A DNA stretch of 64,000 nucleotides from Capitella teleta (Eukaryota > Annelida > Polychaeta > Capitellidae), in the NCBI GenBank assembly GCA_000328365.1, contig KB291874.1, positions 237,771 through 301,770 on the forward strand. The letters run 5' to 3'. The notes beneath the pieces are model-generated. The model was not told the origin of the DNA, did not search any database, and saw nothing but the letters and a program-made list of their open reading frames with translations. Each line of letters begins with the position of its first letter. Position 1 is the stretch's first letter. Made by a program: the position numbers and the translations under genes. This document shows, in pieces, positions 1 through 12,034 of the stretch.

Positions 1-72
1 TTTAATATCACTACCGGTATATCCCATCTGGAGTCTAGAAAGAAGAAAGATAAAATGCATGTCCCATCAATA

Positions 73-856
73 CAATCAGACCCCATTAATCCGCCGTCAT
101 GTAATCTGCCCTTTTCGTAATCCACCCTAAAATCCAAGGGACGAATCGTTTGTAATGTTAATTGTGTCATGTAATCCGCCCTTTTTGTTAATCCGCCTTC
201 GACCATGATTCTAATTAAGGAACAAATCTACACTGTATCATTATAAATTACATATGTAATCCGCCCTTCGAAATGTTGTAGTGTAAACAATCATAAGACA
301 CGACACATGAATTGTCGGTGATTTCTTTAAAGTCTGGTCAATTAAACAACAAATGGCGCCCCTCCGCTTATTCAACATTTAAGAAGTTAATTAAACAAAG
401 GAATCAAATGCAGGTATTGTCGCCGTGTCGATTTCTTTATGTCTGCGTGGATGGCTAACCTTCAATTTAATTGGTTCCTCAGTTAGGCGATGTTCAGGAG
501 CAGAACGAACGACGGGAGTTGTGAGTGGAGATCATGGAATCAAGTAGAGAAGCGAGGGAAATTGAAACTCGGAGACTGGGAGCTGATCCATGTACTCATC
601 ATGACGTGTATACAATGAGAGCCCACAACGACCATCCTCCAGTTATTGTTTCTACTCTCTGCATTGCCTACTTCATTTGATCATTTCTTTTTTCTACGAC
701 CTGCTTGTAACCTATGGTATATTCCACTATATGGTACATGTGTTATTATACGTTATCTAATTTTAATTTATTTTTGTCTGACATGTAATCCGAACTTTTC
801 GTTAATCCGCCTGTTTCCTTGGAAACGGAGGAGGGCGGATTAACGAGGTTTGACCG
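73..856. mobile_element. Non-autonomous Tc1/mariner-pogo-like DNA element with TA target duplication
   Basis: The left end (CAATCAGACCCCATTAATCC) and the reverse complement of the right end (CGGTCAAACCTCGTTAATCC) are imperfect inverted repeats, each bordered by TA (71-72 and 857-858). Subterminal copies of TAATCCGCCC recur inside both ends. TA duplication with a CAG-TCA-ACCTCGTTAATCC type terminus is what pogo/Tigger-like Tc1/mariner elements show; the family placement is inference. No transposase reading frame is present. The interior (336-655) is homologous to DNA upstream of the neighbouring gene at 3905-4222, so the element may have captured host sequence. Confidence 0.6.
336..655 (+). 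repeat. Copy 1 of a ~320-bp direct duplication (other copy 3905-4222)
   Basis: The two segments share long matching blocks in the same order, for example the AATGGCGCCCCTCCGCTTAT block, the GTCGCCGTGTC block, the GAGCTGATCCA block and the ACAATGAGAGCCCACAA block. They are separated by small indels. Copy 1 lies wholly inside the TIR-flanked element 73-856. Divergence by eye is moderate, so the duplication is not recent. Confidence 0.7.
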
Positions 857-1287
857 TATATTGTACGGCTTGTTGTAAACATGAAATGTCTTAAATTCAT
901 CTCCCTGATCTAGATGCTCACTGCTGAGATATTGAATCCTAAAAATAATATAGTTTGGCGCAAAATTTAATATTGTCAAAAAGGTTTAAAAGATATACAG
1001 ATATATTAGCAGAGCACTCAGAATTGTACTATGATTCAATATGGAAAGATCATTAACATAACTTGAGCTCTCAAATAAGTAGCTCGATGGAACGCAATCA
1101 ATTTATAAAAAAAATGCCATAAAGTATAAAAAACGTTTTATTAATAAAAATAAAAATATAAAGTGAAAGTAAAACTCAGAAAATGCTCCGAACAAAACGT
1201 CTTGCATAAAATATAAAAGGAAAACATGAACTATAAGAACTATGAATATGAATCTGAACACAAATGGTTGCAATTACACAAATTATC
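857..1287. other. Gene-free stretch, 3' flank of first gene
   Basis: AT-rich DNA between the transposon and the end of the first gene. It probably contains the 3' UTR of the minus-strand gene. No open frame, RNA gene or repeat was recognised. Confidence 0.5.
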
Positions 1288-3585
1288 TCACAAGTCAAAC
1301 GAATCCGGATCACTCGTTGACATACGACTTTCGTCCAACTCCACAATACTAATATCAGGCGTGTCCACCACAAGCTCAGTACAATCTTCGTCCCCCATGT
1401 AAACAACGCTATCGTTCGTAGATACCTTGGTATACTCCACAAATATATCATCGTCAATTTGCTCAAAGTATCTTTCGCCGCTCTTTGGGGTCCATGGGCA
1501 TTGTTCTGCCTTAACAATTGCCAAGTGAGGTTTTGTTTTCAACTGAGGAGAGTAAGGGTCCTTTTTTATGCTGCTCTTGTCATCTAACTTATCTAAGGTG
1601 GTGTTTATGTTGGGTTTGAATGGAGTTCCTATCTTCACTGTGACCTGCATCCTGTCAGGGGATATCTCTTCGTCTCCATCTGGCAAAAGGAAGAAAAATA
1701 ATAATTAAATGAAACAAGATTTGACAGTGATAAGCATCCACTATAAATGCAATAGAGTGTATATATGTATGCTCATGAGCAATCCTACTTATTGTGGGTT
1801 TGAGGGGAGTACCGCTGGTCTTCACTGTAGCATGGAGACTATCAGGGAGCATCTCTTCTGCTCCATCTGGCAAAAGGAGAAATGGAAATTAGTTAAATGA
1901 AACCGGATTTCACAGTGATGAGTATCCATCAATGGAACACACTAACAGTGCGTATCAGTGAATGATCGTGAACCATACTGCTTTTTACCTGCATCGACTT
2001 CACTGGGTTTGAATTTCGACTCGGGAGTTTTGGGCAATGGTGTTCCAATCTTCACTGTGCGCACCTCTTGCGGCTCTTCAATTTGTGGTTCTTCAAAGAG
2101 AATAGAATTAAGGTTATGTAATATAGCTATGACGTCCTTCATATACCTATGTTATGATTATGATCCAGATCTGTTTTCACGCCTTCTTGTGCGCTGTGGT
2201 AATCAAAACCGTTGTTGAGTTGAATCCCCATAAGCTGCAGAGCATATCTCGGTTTGTAGGTCAGCAAAAGTGATCCCCTTGAAGAGGTGACATTAAGCAT
2301 TGGCACCAGACGAGAAGAAGGCGTTCTCCTTGTTTGGTAAAGTGAGGCTCCGAGGTGAGTGACCACGGCGCCTTGACCGTCTGAAAGGCAGTTAATAATC
2401 AACTACATGTATACGTAATGTATACGTAATGTATACGTAATGTATACGTTTCTCATATTCAGATGAGAACTTACTGCTATTTCTTGTGCAATCTTTCTTT
2501 GAAGCAGGGTAGAAGTAAGGCTGTGAGCCTTCGGAGGGTGGTAACATCTCTGTGTAATTTATGCTCCGCAATCCTCTGCCTTGTTCAACATTGAACACAA
2601 GTACATTAATCTGGCCAACTTCACTCAAATGCACATCATCATCAATCTGTTGTGAAATGCATTGAAATGTAATCAATCAACATAAATCACAGCATCCATA
2701 CCCTTCGACATGTTGATTCTTCCAGGGGTAAACCAAACGTAAATTCTTTCACTTCGCCATTTCGTTGTACGCCGTTGAAACGCTTCCTGAAATGTAATCT
2801 CATAATGAAGGGAGCATGCATTATTTAAAATTGTTTGTCTCCCACGTGTTGCCTGGTCTGAGGATGAAGCTTCTGATCATCGTGTTTCCATCGATGCAAA
2901 TGCAGATCGATAAGTAATCCCTGCAGATGTTCGCAACTTCCAATGCATAAGGTGTGAGCATCTGGTTCTCCTGAAAAGTGAGAAATTAATTAATCGCTTA
3001 ATTTAAGGTAACATAATTACAGGCAGACCCCGTTAATCCGCCCTCCTCCGTTCCCAAGGAAACAGACGGATTAAGGAAAAGGGCGGATTGCACAAATTGA
3101 TGAAAATTATCAAAATATGAGTGAATGATGGGGTTTTACGGCTCCACCCAATCAAAATATCTCCCCCAGGACAGAGTTTAATCCTCCTGTAGATCATCAT
3201 ACAAATGTAGCCCAAATAGCCAAAAGAAAGGAAAAACAAGATATCAGTCAGAGACTGGGAAGAAATTGAAGGAAGAAAGAAGGAAACGAACAAATTAAGG
3301 GGGAAAAAACATGAAACCATAATGTACTCGGAATGAAAACATAACGTTTTGTGTAGTGATTGACCATTTTCGCTGTGACCTTTGACTTTCGAACTTTTCA
3401 GTGGCAATTGAAGCATTTAAATGCATAATTGATTATTAAACATCGTTGATACGTACCATTGTGTATGAGCTGCGTGCGCCAATCTGACTCTCGATGTACA
3501 CTCGCCGCTCGTGTTCATATTCTTTCAGTTCTTTGTCGTCGACCAAAACATGGAAAGAAATCCCGAGATTGTCATCTGACGGCAT
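1288..3585 (-). CDS. Eight-exon gene of unknown function, possibly DUF7918-like, with tandemly duplicated C-terminal exons
   Basis: Exons in coding order: 3585-3457, 2970-2846, 2786-2702, 2646-2475, 2380-2147, 2090-1989, 1866-1789, 1679-1288. Phases agree and give 438 aa. The start ATG at 3583-3585 opens with MPSDDNLGISFHVLVDDKEL, followed by a YIES motif, an ICIDGNTM motif and a KEFTFGLPLEE motif. This order resembles the DUF7918 domain known from fungi and some animals; that is recall only and of low certainty. The C-terminal third is low-complexity and carries three related units of the pattern TVK-x-GTP-x-KP, one in each of the last three exons, all starting in phase 1. The tail is acidic. 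No signal peptide or membrane segment is visible. Intron 1 holds a transposon end and a SINE tail. The exon 2 donor (AC|gtggga) is weak, so that junction is the least certain. Confidence 0.7.
1625..1940 (-). repeat. Tandem duplication of an exon with its flanking intron
   Basis: The exon at 1789-1866 and the start of the exon at 1679 downward match each other, and the similarity continues into the introns. Both read CCATCTGGCAAAAGGA, then GAA-rich sequence, then TTAAATGAAAC, then CACAGTGAT or GACAGTGAT, then A-GCATCCA or A-GTATCCA. This shows duplication of genomic DNA rather than convergence of a short peptide motif. Confidence 0.7.
2407..2449. repeat. 11-bp tandem repeat (TGTATACGTAA), about 4 copies
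   Basis: Nearly perfect head-to-tail copies lie in the intron between the exons at 2475 and 2380. The unit contains the palindrome GTATAC. Confidence 0.85.
3020..3095. mobile_element. Solo end of the same pogo-like element family
   Basis: Preceded by TA (3018-3019), the sequence CAGGCAGACCCCGTTAATCC and the following 55 bases match the reverse complement of the right end of the element at 73-856, including the CCAAGGAAACAG-CGGATTAA block. No matching second end was found in the intron, so this is a truncated copy. Confidence 0.6.
3124..3152 (-). repeat. Fragment of SINE 3' tail
   Basis: The reverse complement contains TGGAGCCGTAAAACCCCA, which also ends the tRNA-type SINE near 24380. Only about 30 bases are shared. 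Confidence 0.45.
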
Positions 3586-4396
3586 CCTGAATTAATTAGC
3601 AACGGCAGACGTAACTCCTTCGCTTAACGGCCAACTGGGAAATGAACAAGAAATCAAGGCGCTGATTATCTCCAATTGAAACGCTCGGTTCGGGTACAGT
3701 GACATGCGGTTATTTACATATTTACCCCCCTTTTTCTCATTGTGCGCGAATTATATCTAACCCATGCCACTATATTGTATGCGACATGCGTGATCTCAAT
3801 TATCTCAAGTATCCTTCTGTATTAATGTGATTGAGTACTACACGGGTTCTCTGTAGCAGAATTCCTCTGTAACTATCACTGCCATCACCTTGTCATCACT
3901 GGCGAGACGTCAATTAAACACTAAATGGCGCCCCTCCGCTTATTCGACGTTTAAGAAGCAAATAAACAAACGATTCAAATGCGGGTATCGTCGCCGTGTC
4001 AATTCCTTTAAGTCTGCATGGCTAGTTTGTTTTCAATTTAATTGGTGATTTGGTCGCTCAGTTAAGGGAATTGCGATTGGAGATCAATCGAATGGCGAAG
4101 CGAGTGCAATTGTTTCAAATCGGAGATTAATTCGGAGCTGATCCACGTACATATGCATACAATGAGAGCCCACAATAAGTCAATGACCAATTGACCATCC
4201 TTCAATTACAAATTGTCTCTGATAGAAAAAGTCCGACAAGTGTCAAGTATTAGTATTAACTTATAAATTAGTACCAAATTAACATAAGTCAATAAGTGCG
4301 CTTGAAGCTTCATTTGAAGAAATGTTTGCTACAAGTACTGGTAACTCATTATTTTTGATTTTCAACAGTTCTTCGATCATATTAATTTTATCACAT

Positions 4397-4434
<38 letters not shown>

Positions 4435-5565
4435 ATCCGTAGAAAAAAACAATTGGGGGAAAAAGGCATAAAGGAGAATGAGTCGAAATCAAAATCAGGG
4501 CCGAAATCAATGGGCGAAGTTAATTTAGACCGAATTCACTGTCACCCGTCTATCGCAGGGAAAAATATCAATGCATACTGCTCTTAAGTCTTAAGAATCT
4601 TACAGAAATATCAAATCCCTCTTTCAGAAGAGAGCAACAGAATATTTGTTTTGAGGACACGAGAAAGAAATATTTATATAAAGCGCAGAGGTTTTGTTGC
4701 TGTCCATCGTTCAATCAAGTCGCCTCGAATTAGAACAGCCACGTGATTGAGCGATAACGAGGCATTCTTGTATTTTTCCTCCGTACTGGACTGGGGTTAT
4801 GCTACGTTATGATTTTGATAAATTGATTTGATTGCACGCTGTACTCACTTCAATTGGACGTGTAGTTTGTGCCACCAAAAGATTCACTTTGTGCCACAAT
4901 ATCCGTCGCGGTGTATCCATGGCAACTGGCTTCGACCGCTGATTTAATTGTATCAATTTGTATGCAATGAAATATAATATGCGATGCGATCCAAAATATT
5001 ATCATTATTATGGAGTCCGCATGATGAGATATTCTATTTAGGAGCACTGCGATGTGTGTATACCGCAAATATTATACCATATTATACTTATGCCAACTAG
5101 TCAAGTTATTAATGGATATTATGAAATCGATCACTTCCGTGGTTCGCCACAAGCAATGGTTAAAAGAAACACTGACAACGTGAAACAAACAAAAACTTTT
5201 GTTTAATCATAAAATATAAATAACTTGTAAACAATATTTGACTTCTTGAGGCCAGGCTAAAAAAAGTGCATCCCTTGACTCTACAATCATGCAATAACCA
5301 TCAATGATACATGATAATAATGATACATGCCACACAAGAAATAAAATTATCCTGTCACAATTTCCGAAGCAGAAATAAAATACAAAAGTTGTAGCTAGCC
5401 CTTTTCTAGGACAGAAAACTAAAACATAATAAATACATAAACACAAATTAAATGATAGAATAAGCACAGCGTATTCATTCACCCAGAGGAAGGTACACGA
5501 GCATTTCATTTTATGGTTTAATTTGACCATGAAACGCAGGTATATTGCTGCAATTAACTTGTCAG
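3586..5565. other. Spacer with second copy of the upstream duplication (3905-4222) and a poly-T tract (about 4399-4430)
   Basis: It contains the promoter side of the first gene and, at its right end, the 3' UTR of the TPR gene. Copy 2 of the 320-bp duplication lies 320 to 640 bp upstream of the first gene's ATG. A 10-mer CGTTATGATT lies at 4805-4814. No other coding potential was supported. Confidence 0.6.
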
Positions 5566-8500
5566 TTATATGAAGGCATTGGGAGCATAGAATGGAGGAA
5601 CTAATTTGAGTGGCGTTCCTCTCTTCACCATTTGAATCTGATCTTTGGAGTGTCTCTGAAAGAAAATGAGCAATTGACACGAGAATGAACTGCGTGGTTA
5701 AAATAGACACACACCTCTACTTGGCCCATCGCTCGCTTGATGACAGCCACTTGCATCAAGCAGGTCATGTGTGTCTCTCTGGCGGCCAAAGTTCCTTGCC
5801 TGCAATCAGAGATCAGTGAGAGATGTCAGAGGGGGAAGATGAGGCTACCTGACGAAATCCTCTCCAGCCGCCTTGGCTGTTGTCTCTGCTCGTTCGAGCA
5901 TCTTCTGAAGACGGCGCAATTCTGCTTCCTTCCGGAGCCCCAGGACTTCCACCTGCATACGCAATCACCCGTTATTATGCAATTCATTTGATTATTTAAT
6001 TCTTCAGGAGCTGACCTCAGCCTGAATTGTCTTCTGCTTCATCTCAGCCACCTCCTCCACCTCCTCTTTCCTGACGCGTGCAATCTCAGTTTTGAGATCA
6101 GCGACAACGCCTCTGAGATAATTTATGTTAATGAGCAAGTGAAAATTCCCTTCACTCACTCGAGATACGAAAGTTGGCTCTGAGCCTCAACCAACTTCAC
6201 CTGCAACGCCGCATCATACTCCTTAATTCAGAGACAGCATCAAAGCATCAACAAACAAACGCCAACTGTAGTGACTACCTTCTCAATCTTTGGTGGCTTT
6301 AACTCAACCGTTTTGGCTGGTTTACTTTCAGTCCTTGGCGGGTCTCCAGGGGCAGCCGGTTCACTTCTTTTATTTGGTCCTGGTGGTGACCCTGGTTGAT
6401 CTGAGTCAGTATGGAATTTTATTAGAATTAGTTGAAGCCTGGTTGAACCATTCACATACCCTGCGACGAACATTGTATTTTTCCCATTAATATCTTGAGA
6501 TCCTCGTTATCTGGTATTAGTAGCAAGGCAGCAGTACAAATGCCAAAGGCCTCCTGAAGCATTCCGAGTTTACAAGCAGCTTTTATAGCATGGTGATATC
6601 CCTGAAATTATAAATCACAAAACTATAAAGACTTTATAAATGCATGTATTGTGCTATTTCCACAACCCAGCTAACACAGAACATTCACCTAACGTTACCA
6701 GCAGGTGTAAATTTTGGTCACCTGCAGGCTGTCATGGCAAAGGTTTATAATTTTGCATATATGTTATTACAGTAAAAGTTCGTTACAACAACATGTTTGG
6801 TTTCAGGCAAATCGGTCGTTGTAACGAATTTGTCAGTGTAATGAATTTGGCCCATAACGCACCGACCGACCGTCATGATGGTGACGTTATGATTGTCACT
6901 CCATAATGCCTATTGGTTTACTGTATGTACTGTTACCTAGCATGCATACTGTGTTGTAACAAGGAAGAAAAATTTTATGGATTTGAAGGATATAGTTTAG
7001 GCCTTATACATATTTATTTCTTGAAAAAATCAAACATTGTTTTCTGCTTCTTAACATTAGTGCGTTTACATTCAATATCTTTTAATAATGACAACATTAA
7101 AACATAGCAGTTAGATGTTTTTCAAAGTCTTTGTTCTCTTCACAATATCTAATTATGCTCTGTCATCGGAGTTCATTGAATATTCATAGAGTATTTTTCC
7201 GATCATCGGCAATGATCAAAGGACTTTTATCTTTTATAATCAAAACAAACAATAACACTTTGAAAGCCGACAAAGGCGACCGCTACCTATCCGTTGCTTT
7301 AATTGAGCGGGAGATGTGCATTTCACTCTGTGTTCAGCGTCAGCGTTCACAGCGTTAATCCTTTCATCTAAGCGGTTTACTAACAAATCATTGAATTGAA
7401 TCTTTGATATTTTACAAGGCTTAACCAAACATTGCAACAATAACATGCCGACAACATCAGAACTTTAACTCATGTGCGTCGTGGGTCAGTGAACATCGGA
7501 GACAGTCGCGGGTCATTGAACATGAGCGACCTCAAGGCGACGGCCTGTCGTGGTAATGAGCTAGATTTCAATGTTAAAAGTACATTTGTTAGGCATTTTG
7601 CCTGTCAGTGTCGGAACAGTGAATTTTGTCAGTGTATCGGGCTTTTAACATTGTGGCAGATCGGTTTCAACCAAAAAGCTGTCGATAAGTGAATTTGTCA
7701 GTGTAATGAGTGTCGTTGTAACGAGCTTTTACTGTACTGTATATATTATCTAAATACCAAATTCTGGTACTAAATAGTACTAACACCAAGGAGCTTGGAG
7801 ACATCTTGATAGTACCACCGTGATCTCACATTTCGTAAATTCCGAAGACAATTGACTCACTTTGGCGTAAAATTGGTTGCAAAATGTTGCGTAGATCCCA
7901 CTCAAAAAGGCTTCAGAAAAATCTTTCATTTTCGAGTAACACATGGCTCTGTTTCCATACAGAAGGTGGCAAAATGGACTGGAAACATCATAAACTAATA
8001 ATTCAGACATACATGTAATTTCTAGTGTATATCATGCCATCTGCCTAGGCCTTTCCATATTAATATAGCACAACTTCGGTTGACACATTTGTCCTGGTCA
8101 AATTGTTGCAGACCTCTGGTGTCTATTCTATTACACGAAATTGCTGCACATACTTCAGTTCGAGCCCTTTGGTGTATAAAGCAACAGCATCTGCAAAATT
8201 TCCTTTCTGGAACTGTTCATTGCCTGCTTGACGCAAATCACCGGCTTCCTATGGATTACAATGGAATAAAAAATTCTGATTTCATGAGAATCACAAGACC
8301 TGACGGTACTGACTTTGATGTTGCTTTCATCACACAGCCAAAGTTGCAAGGGTTTTTCAGATAATTCAGAAGCGAGCACGTGCCTAATCATTTGGAAGTC
8401 TGCAAATAGCAAGCACTGCATAATTATCTGTGTTTAACTTTGAGCATCACCTCACATTTTTTCGCGGCGTACAACATGCAAGCAACACCTTGGTGTAGGG

Positions 8501-10143
8501 ATCCTCCAAATATTTCCCTTTAAGGAGATGATTGAAAATGGATATATATTATGAAGTGAGTCAATGGGGGAATTTTAAGCGAGAAGGGATTTTAATTCGG
8601 GTGTGAATTGTGAAATGTGGGTTGTTGATCGAGCCATGGCTGGCTTGATATGGGAAATTAAATCAACGCAGAATGCTCAAAATTAAATCAAATTGTCTCC
8701 TAATTAGCATTAGGTATACAGTAAACTTGTGAATAGCAGTCTTGCCTTCAATTCGGGATTTAACCTGGAAATTGATACATTGACCTCTCACCTTTGATAT
8801 GGATTAATCACCAGCATGGTTTCACACATGCGTAGAACAGCACCGAAGTCCCTGTGTTGGTCATAGCTCCACACCACCTGAGCTAACCTGGGAGCCAGGT
8901 TCAAATCAAACTAGAAAAAAAAAGCATTCATGGGTGGATTGCAGTTTCGATCATCTGTATTCACCGAAATCTGATGCACGAATGTCACCGACATTCTGAA
9001 AATCAGAATCTTTGCATGCACAGAATCCATAGCACCCAACATTGTGCTAAAAAAAATAGAAACGAAAATAGTATATCCAGATGTGTTTCGCTAAAACTAT
9101 GCCCTCCAATCAAAAAATGAAATAATTATGCGACTGATATAATATAAGAAGGTTTAACCTAATTTTTTCTTTCTTTTTCCACTATATATATATATATATA
9201 TATAACATAATTCCGACTGACTTGTCGGCTAAAGTGGAGAATCTGACCAAAAGTATTTGAAAAAAAGATTGCAACCATGTACTTGTTTTGTCAAGGAGAA
9301 GGGTATAAAAGTGTTTACCAATTCACTAATTTTCAGAAATTAATTTACTAATCTATGCATTATACATGTACAATATAGACAGTGCATGTCTGCATAAATA
9401 TATCGCAATTAGACTACATTAGTACATTAACTTGCAGCATTCAAGCTCATGATTGTAGACTGTTGCATTTGAGAAATACGTTATGAATGTGACTGACATG
9501 CGTTATGGACTAGCTCATTGGCTGATACGAGCGTTATGGAAGCTGGCTTTAGGCCAATGCTTAGTTTAAAAGGAAAATGAATGTGAGAAATGATAAAAGC
9601 CCTCTGTTCAGGCCCACAATTATGTGCGGAAAGAAAAGTTTGAAAGGCATGAATTTCGACAACTCGATGAAACATTGAAAAAGAAACCCAAAGCCAATTT
9701 TCATGTACATTACTCTATGTATTATCACAGTAGCACTGTAGTATGGTATATCAATATTTTACTTAAGGTAGTGTGCACTGGTACATGTAATCAAGTTTTT
9801 GCTCTTTGCATTACATGCAGGTGAGGAATACTGATGATCATTGCGACCACTGTACATGCATTGACGAGCAGACCGCTTAATTAAGCAGTTGATAAGCAGA
9901 GCGAACCAAGCGGATGTTACGTCATGTGGAATTAACTTCGTAGCGGTATACTTTACTCTCACCTTTGATCGTAGACCAATTCGTGCTTGACGAGGAGGTC
10001 CCACCAGGTGGCGTCCACCAAATCCTTCTTCAAACACATTGGTGACACTTGCAGGAAAGCACATTCCAAACACTTCTGAAACCAATGCTCGTCTTCAGCT
10101 CTCGATTTAGTTCTCTGCAAGTCAATCCATCTTCGAAGGGCGT
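5566..10143 (-). CDS. TPR and coiled-coil protein, similar in layout to the N-terminal TPR block of TTC3 (5' end unresolved)
   Basis: Supported exons in coding order: 10143-9963, 9046-8965, 8910-8792, (one near 8514-8450, boundaries uncertain), 8248-8154, 7978-7861, 6601-6460, 6400-6279, 6221-6160, 6112-6016, 5952-5849, 5799-5715, 5655-5566. The exon at 8248 encodes EAGDLRQAGNEQFQKGNFAD, a classic TPR helix pair, followed by LLYGNRAMCYSKMKDFSEAF and then GYHHAIKAACKLGMLQEAFG. This order matches my memory of the TPR region of TTC3 (GNEEF, LLYGNRALCF, KGHYRYCDAL). A Pro/Lys-rich linker follows (exon 6400-6279), then three exons rich in Glu, Lys and Leu heptads (coiled coil), and the end GTPLKLVPPFYAPNAFI. 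The protein probably acts as a scaffold; no enzyme domain is visible. The start codon lies upstream of 10143 and was not found. Confidence 0.7.
6770..7734. mobile_element. pogo/Tigger-like MITE with intact TIRs and TA target duplication
   Basis: The left end CAGTAAAAGTTCGTTACAAC and the right end, reverse-complemented, CAGTAAAAGCTCGTTACAAC differ at one of 20 positions and are flanked by TA at 6768-6769 and 7735-7736. Subterminal repeats (TTTGTCAGTGTAATGA) occur near both ends. Length is 965 bp with no transposase frame, so it is non-autonomous. It sits in the intron between the TPR exons at 7861 and 6601. High TIR identity suggests it is fairly young. Confidence 0.8.
9183..9204. repeat. (TA)n microsatellite
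   Basis: About 11 uninterrupted TA units in an intron of the TPR gene. A similar tract lies near 22257-22276. Confidence 0.9.
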
Positions 10144-10859
10144 CTGGAAGGGAATTGAGTTTATGCTGGTCAATGGTGCATGTGTTTTCAAACCCCCTTT
10201 CAAGACAAACAGTAATGTGACAACATGTAAATGTTAATACATGTATATAAATGACAAAAACAACTTCATCCAAGTTTATCACTTAAACTGTGCTCTCATA
10301 AAGTTTATCAATTACATAATATATAAATATATCATAGCAAAAAATTATAGGAAGAAAAAGGGCGTTGTTTAATTAGATCAAGGCATGAAAAGGAAGGTTT
10401 CTTGGCTTAAAATAAACATTTTCATATTATATAGAAACAGCTGAGTAATGCGTCGAGCAAATTCAACATGCACAAATAAAAATAACACGAAATCTTGTTG
10501 GAATAAATGTCTTTGTGAAAAACTTAAAGAAATGAAGAAATAATTGCAGGTCTAAATTTCAATCATGCATAATGCACACACTTCTCCAAGAAAATTGGAG
10601 AGTGAAAATTCGTGATGGAACACAATTATATTATGAGAACAATCACTGTCTCTGACTAAGTTCACGCAAAACTCATCGAAATGTGCGAGATTTTCACTTG
10701 AGGCCGTCATCACAGTATTTGTAATTTGTTAGCCACAAGCCACCATGGTGGAGAGATCCAGGTTAGGGATGATCGACACGGGCCACAGCGCAATTGTTCA
10801 CTTGAATCAGACTGGCATCTCGATGGGATCAGCAGAAAGGGTAGACAGCACGCCAAGTT

Positions 10860-10935
10860 TAGGTACTCGGAGCACATTGTGTAACACCCAGATGGCACTC
10901 TGACTGGTGGTGTAGCTGTCGTCTGCTCGTTACAC
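10860..10935 (-). repeat. Member of a ~65-bp dispersed repeat (others at 13105-13175 and 14465-14525)
   Basis: Shared core read on the coding orientation: AACGAGCAGACGAC, then ACACC-CCAGTC-GAG, then CTGGGT-TTACACAATG. The three copies within 4 kb differ by small indels. Class unknown. Confidence 0.55.
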
Positions 10936-11385
10936 AATGACCTGGAGCACAGATGCAGCCGAATGAGCCGATAATGTTTCGTCATCATCATGCAGCTAAG
11001 TTTAGAAGGTCAAGTATATGAGGCTGTGCACTAGATTCCAGAATCTATAGGCCAAGGTGAGGAGGATCTTCGTATCAATGATCTTCATTCCTGAGTACAT
11101 GTTCACCACTTATGAATATCTGCTTTCTGTGGAATTAAAAAATATAAATATTATTTATGTTGTAATTAAGTGGCAGCAAAAGAAATCCAAACATCAACAC
11201 TGCATGAGATTATGGTTAAATAAATAACAGCCTAGCTTAGACTCTTAGTACATTAGCTGACATTCTACAAACAATGGTATGTAGACCTTATCCGATTTAT
11301 CAGTGTTAACGTACATGTAATGATGTATATTAAGAAAGTATTGATTCAACAATCCATATCTGAATTTTAGAAAGGTACCATTTAA

Positions 11386-12034
11386 AGGGAGGGAGAACTG
11401 GTTAAAAATGGACTTTGAGTCGTTATTTGATGCACCAAAGATGATTCTTATGCCTGGCCCACACAAAGAATATCATCGCTAACGATTTCGCGAGAGATAT
11501 AATGCTAATTAGGCGTGACGTCAGTCGCTGTGATGAAACACCGAGTTCCCCATCTTTTACCATGGGCCTCGTTATATCAGCGTGTCCTGCGACTAAACCC
11601 CTGGATATTTTTTTATTTTCTTTTCGGAAATAGATAGATTATTTTAACAAGCGATTTTCTAGGACACCTACCACGTTTCTCATCCTGAAACAGTAAAAAG
11701 GTCAGCCAGAGTGCACCACGCATGCGCTTTCGTTTCGTAAACAACAAAGATGTCCTTTTTTGGCGAATATGCTCTGCTCTGATTGGCTGAAATCGATAGC
11801 TTCACGAGGGGAACAGGACCAATCAGCCATCAGCCAAACCAAGCCATCAGCTGACGTTTGCCTCCTATACTTCGCAATGGAAGCCATTCTCCCATAGGCG
11901 CAATGCTAACCCCGATATTCGGAATGCATTATTTCCTTACGCTTGCATCCAGGCAGGGTGTTCTTGGCACGGAATGCTATCAATTGGTGCTATGAGTCAA
12001 TAGAACATCACTTAAAATTTAGTTCCCCATCCCT
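11386..12034 (+). mobile_element. TTAA-flanked MITE family, copy 1 (piggyBac-like)
   Basis: TTAA at 11382-11385 and 12035-12038 borders the termini AGGGAGGGAGAACTGG and (reverse-complemented) AGGGATGGGGAACTAA. TTAA duplication is diagnostic of piggyBac-type insertion; the TIR itself is not a piggyBac sequence I can name. It is 649 bp, shares most of its length with copies at 36567-37256 and 53975-54594, and lacks an internal ~40-bp block present in the other two. It has no transposase frame. Confidence 0.8.

Noticed and set aside
8155-8421. 88-codon minus-strand frame over the TPR exon
   Set aside because: It is out of frame with the TPR coding sequence, which reads EAGDLRQAGNEQFQ in the neighbouring frame with correct splice phases.
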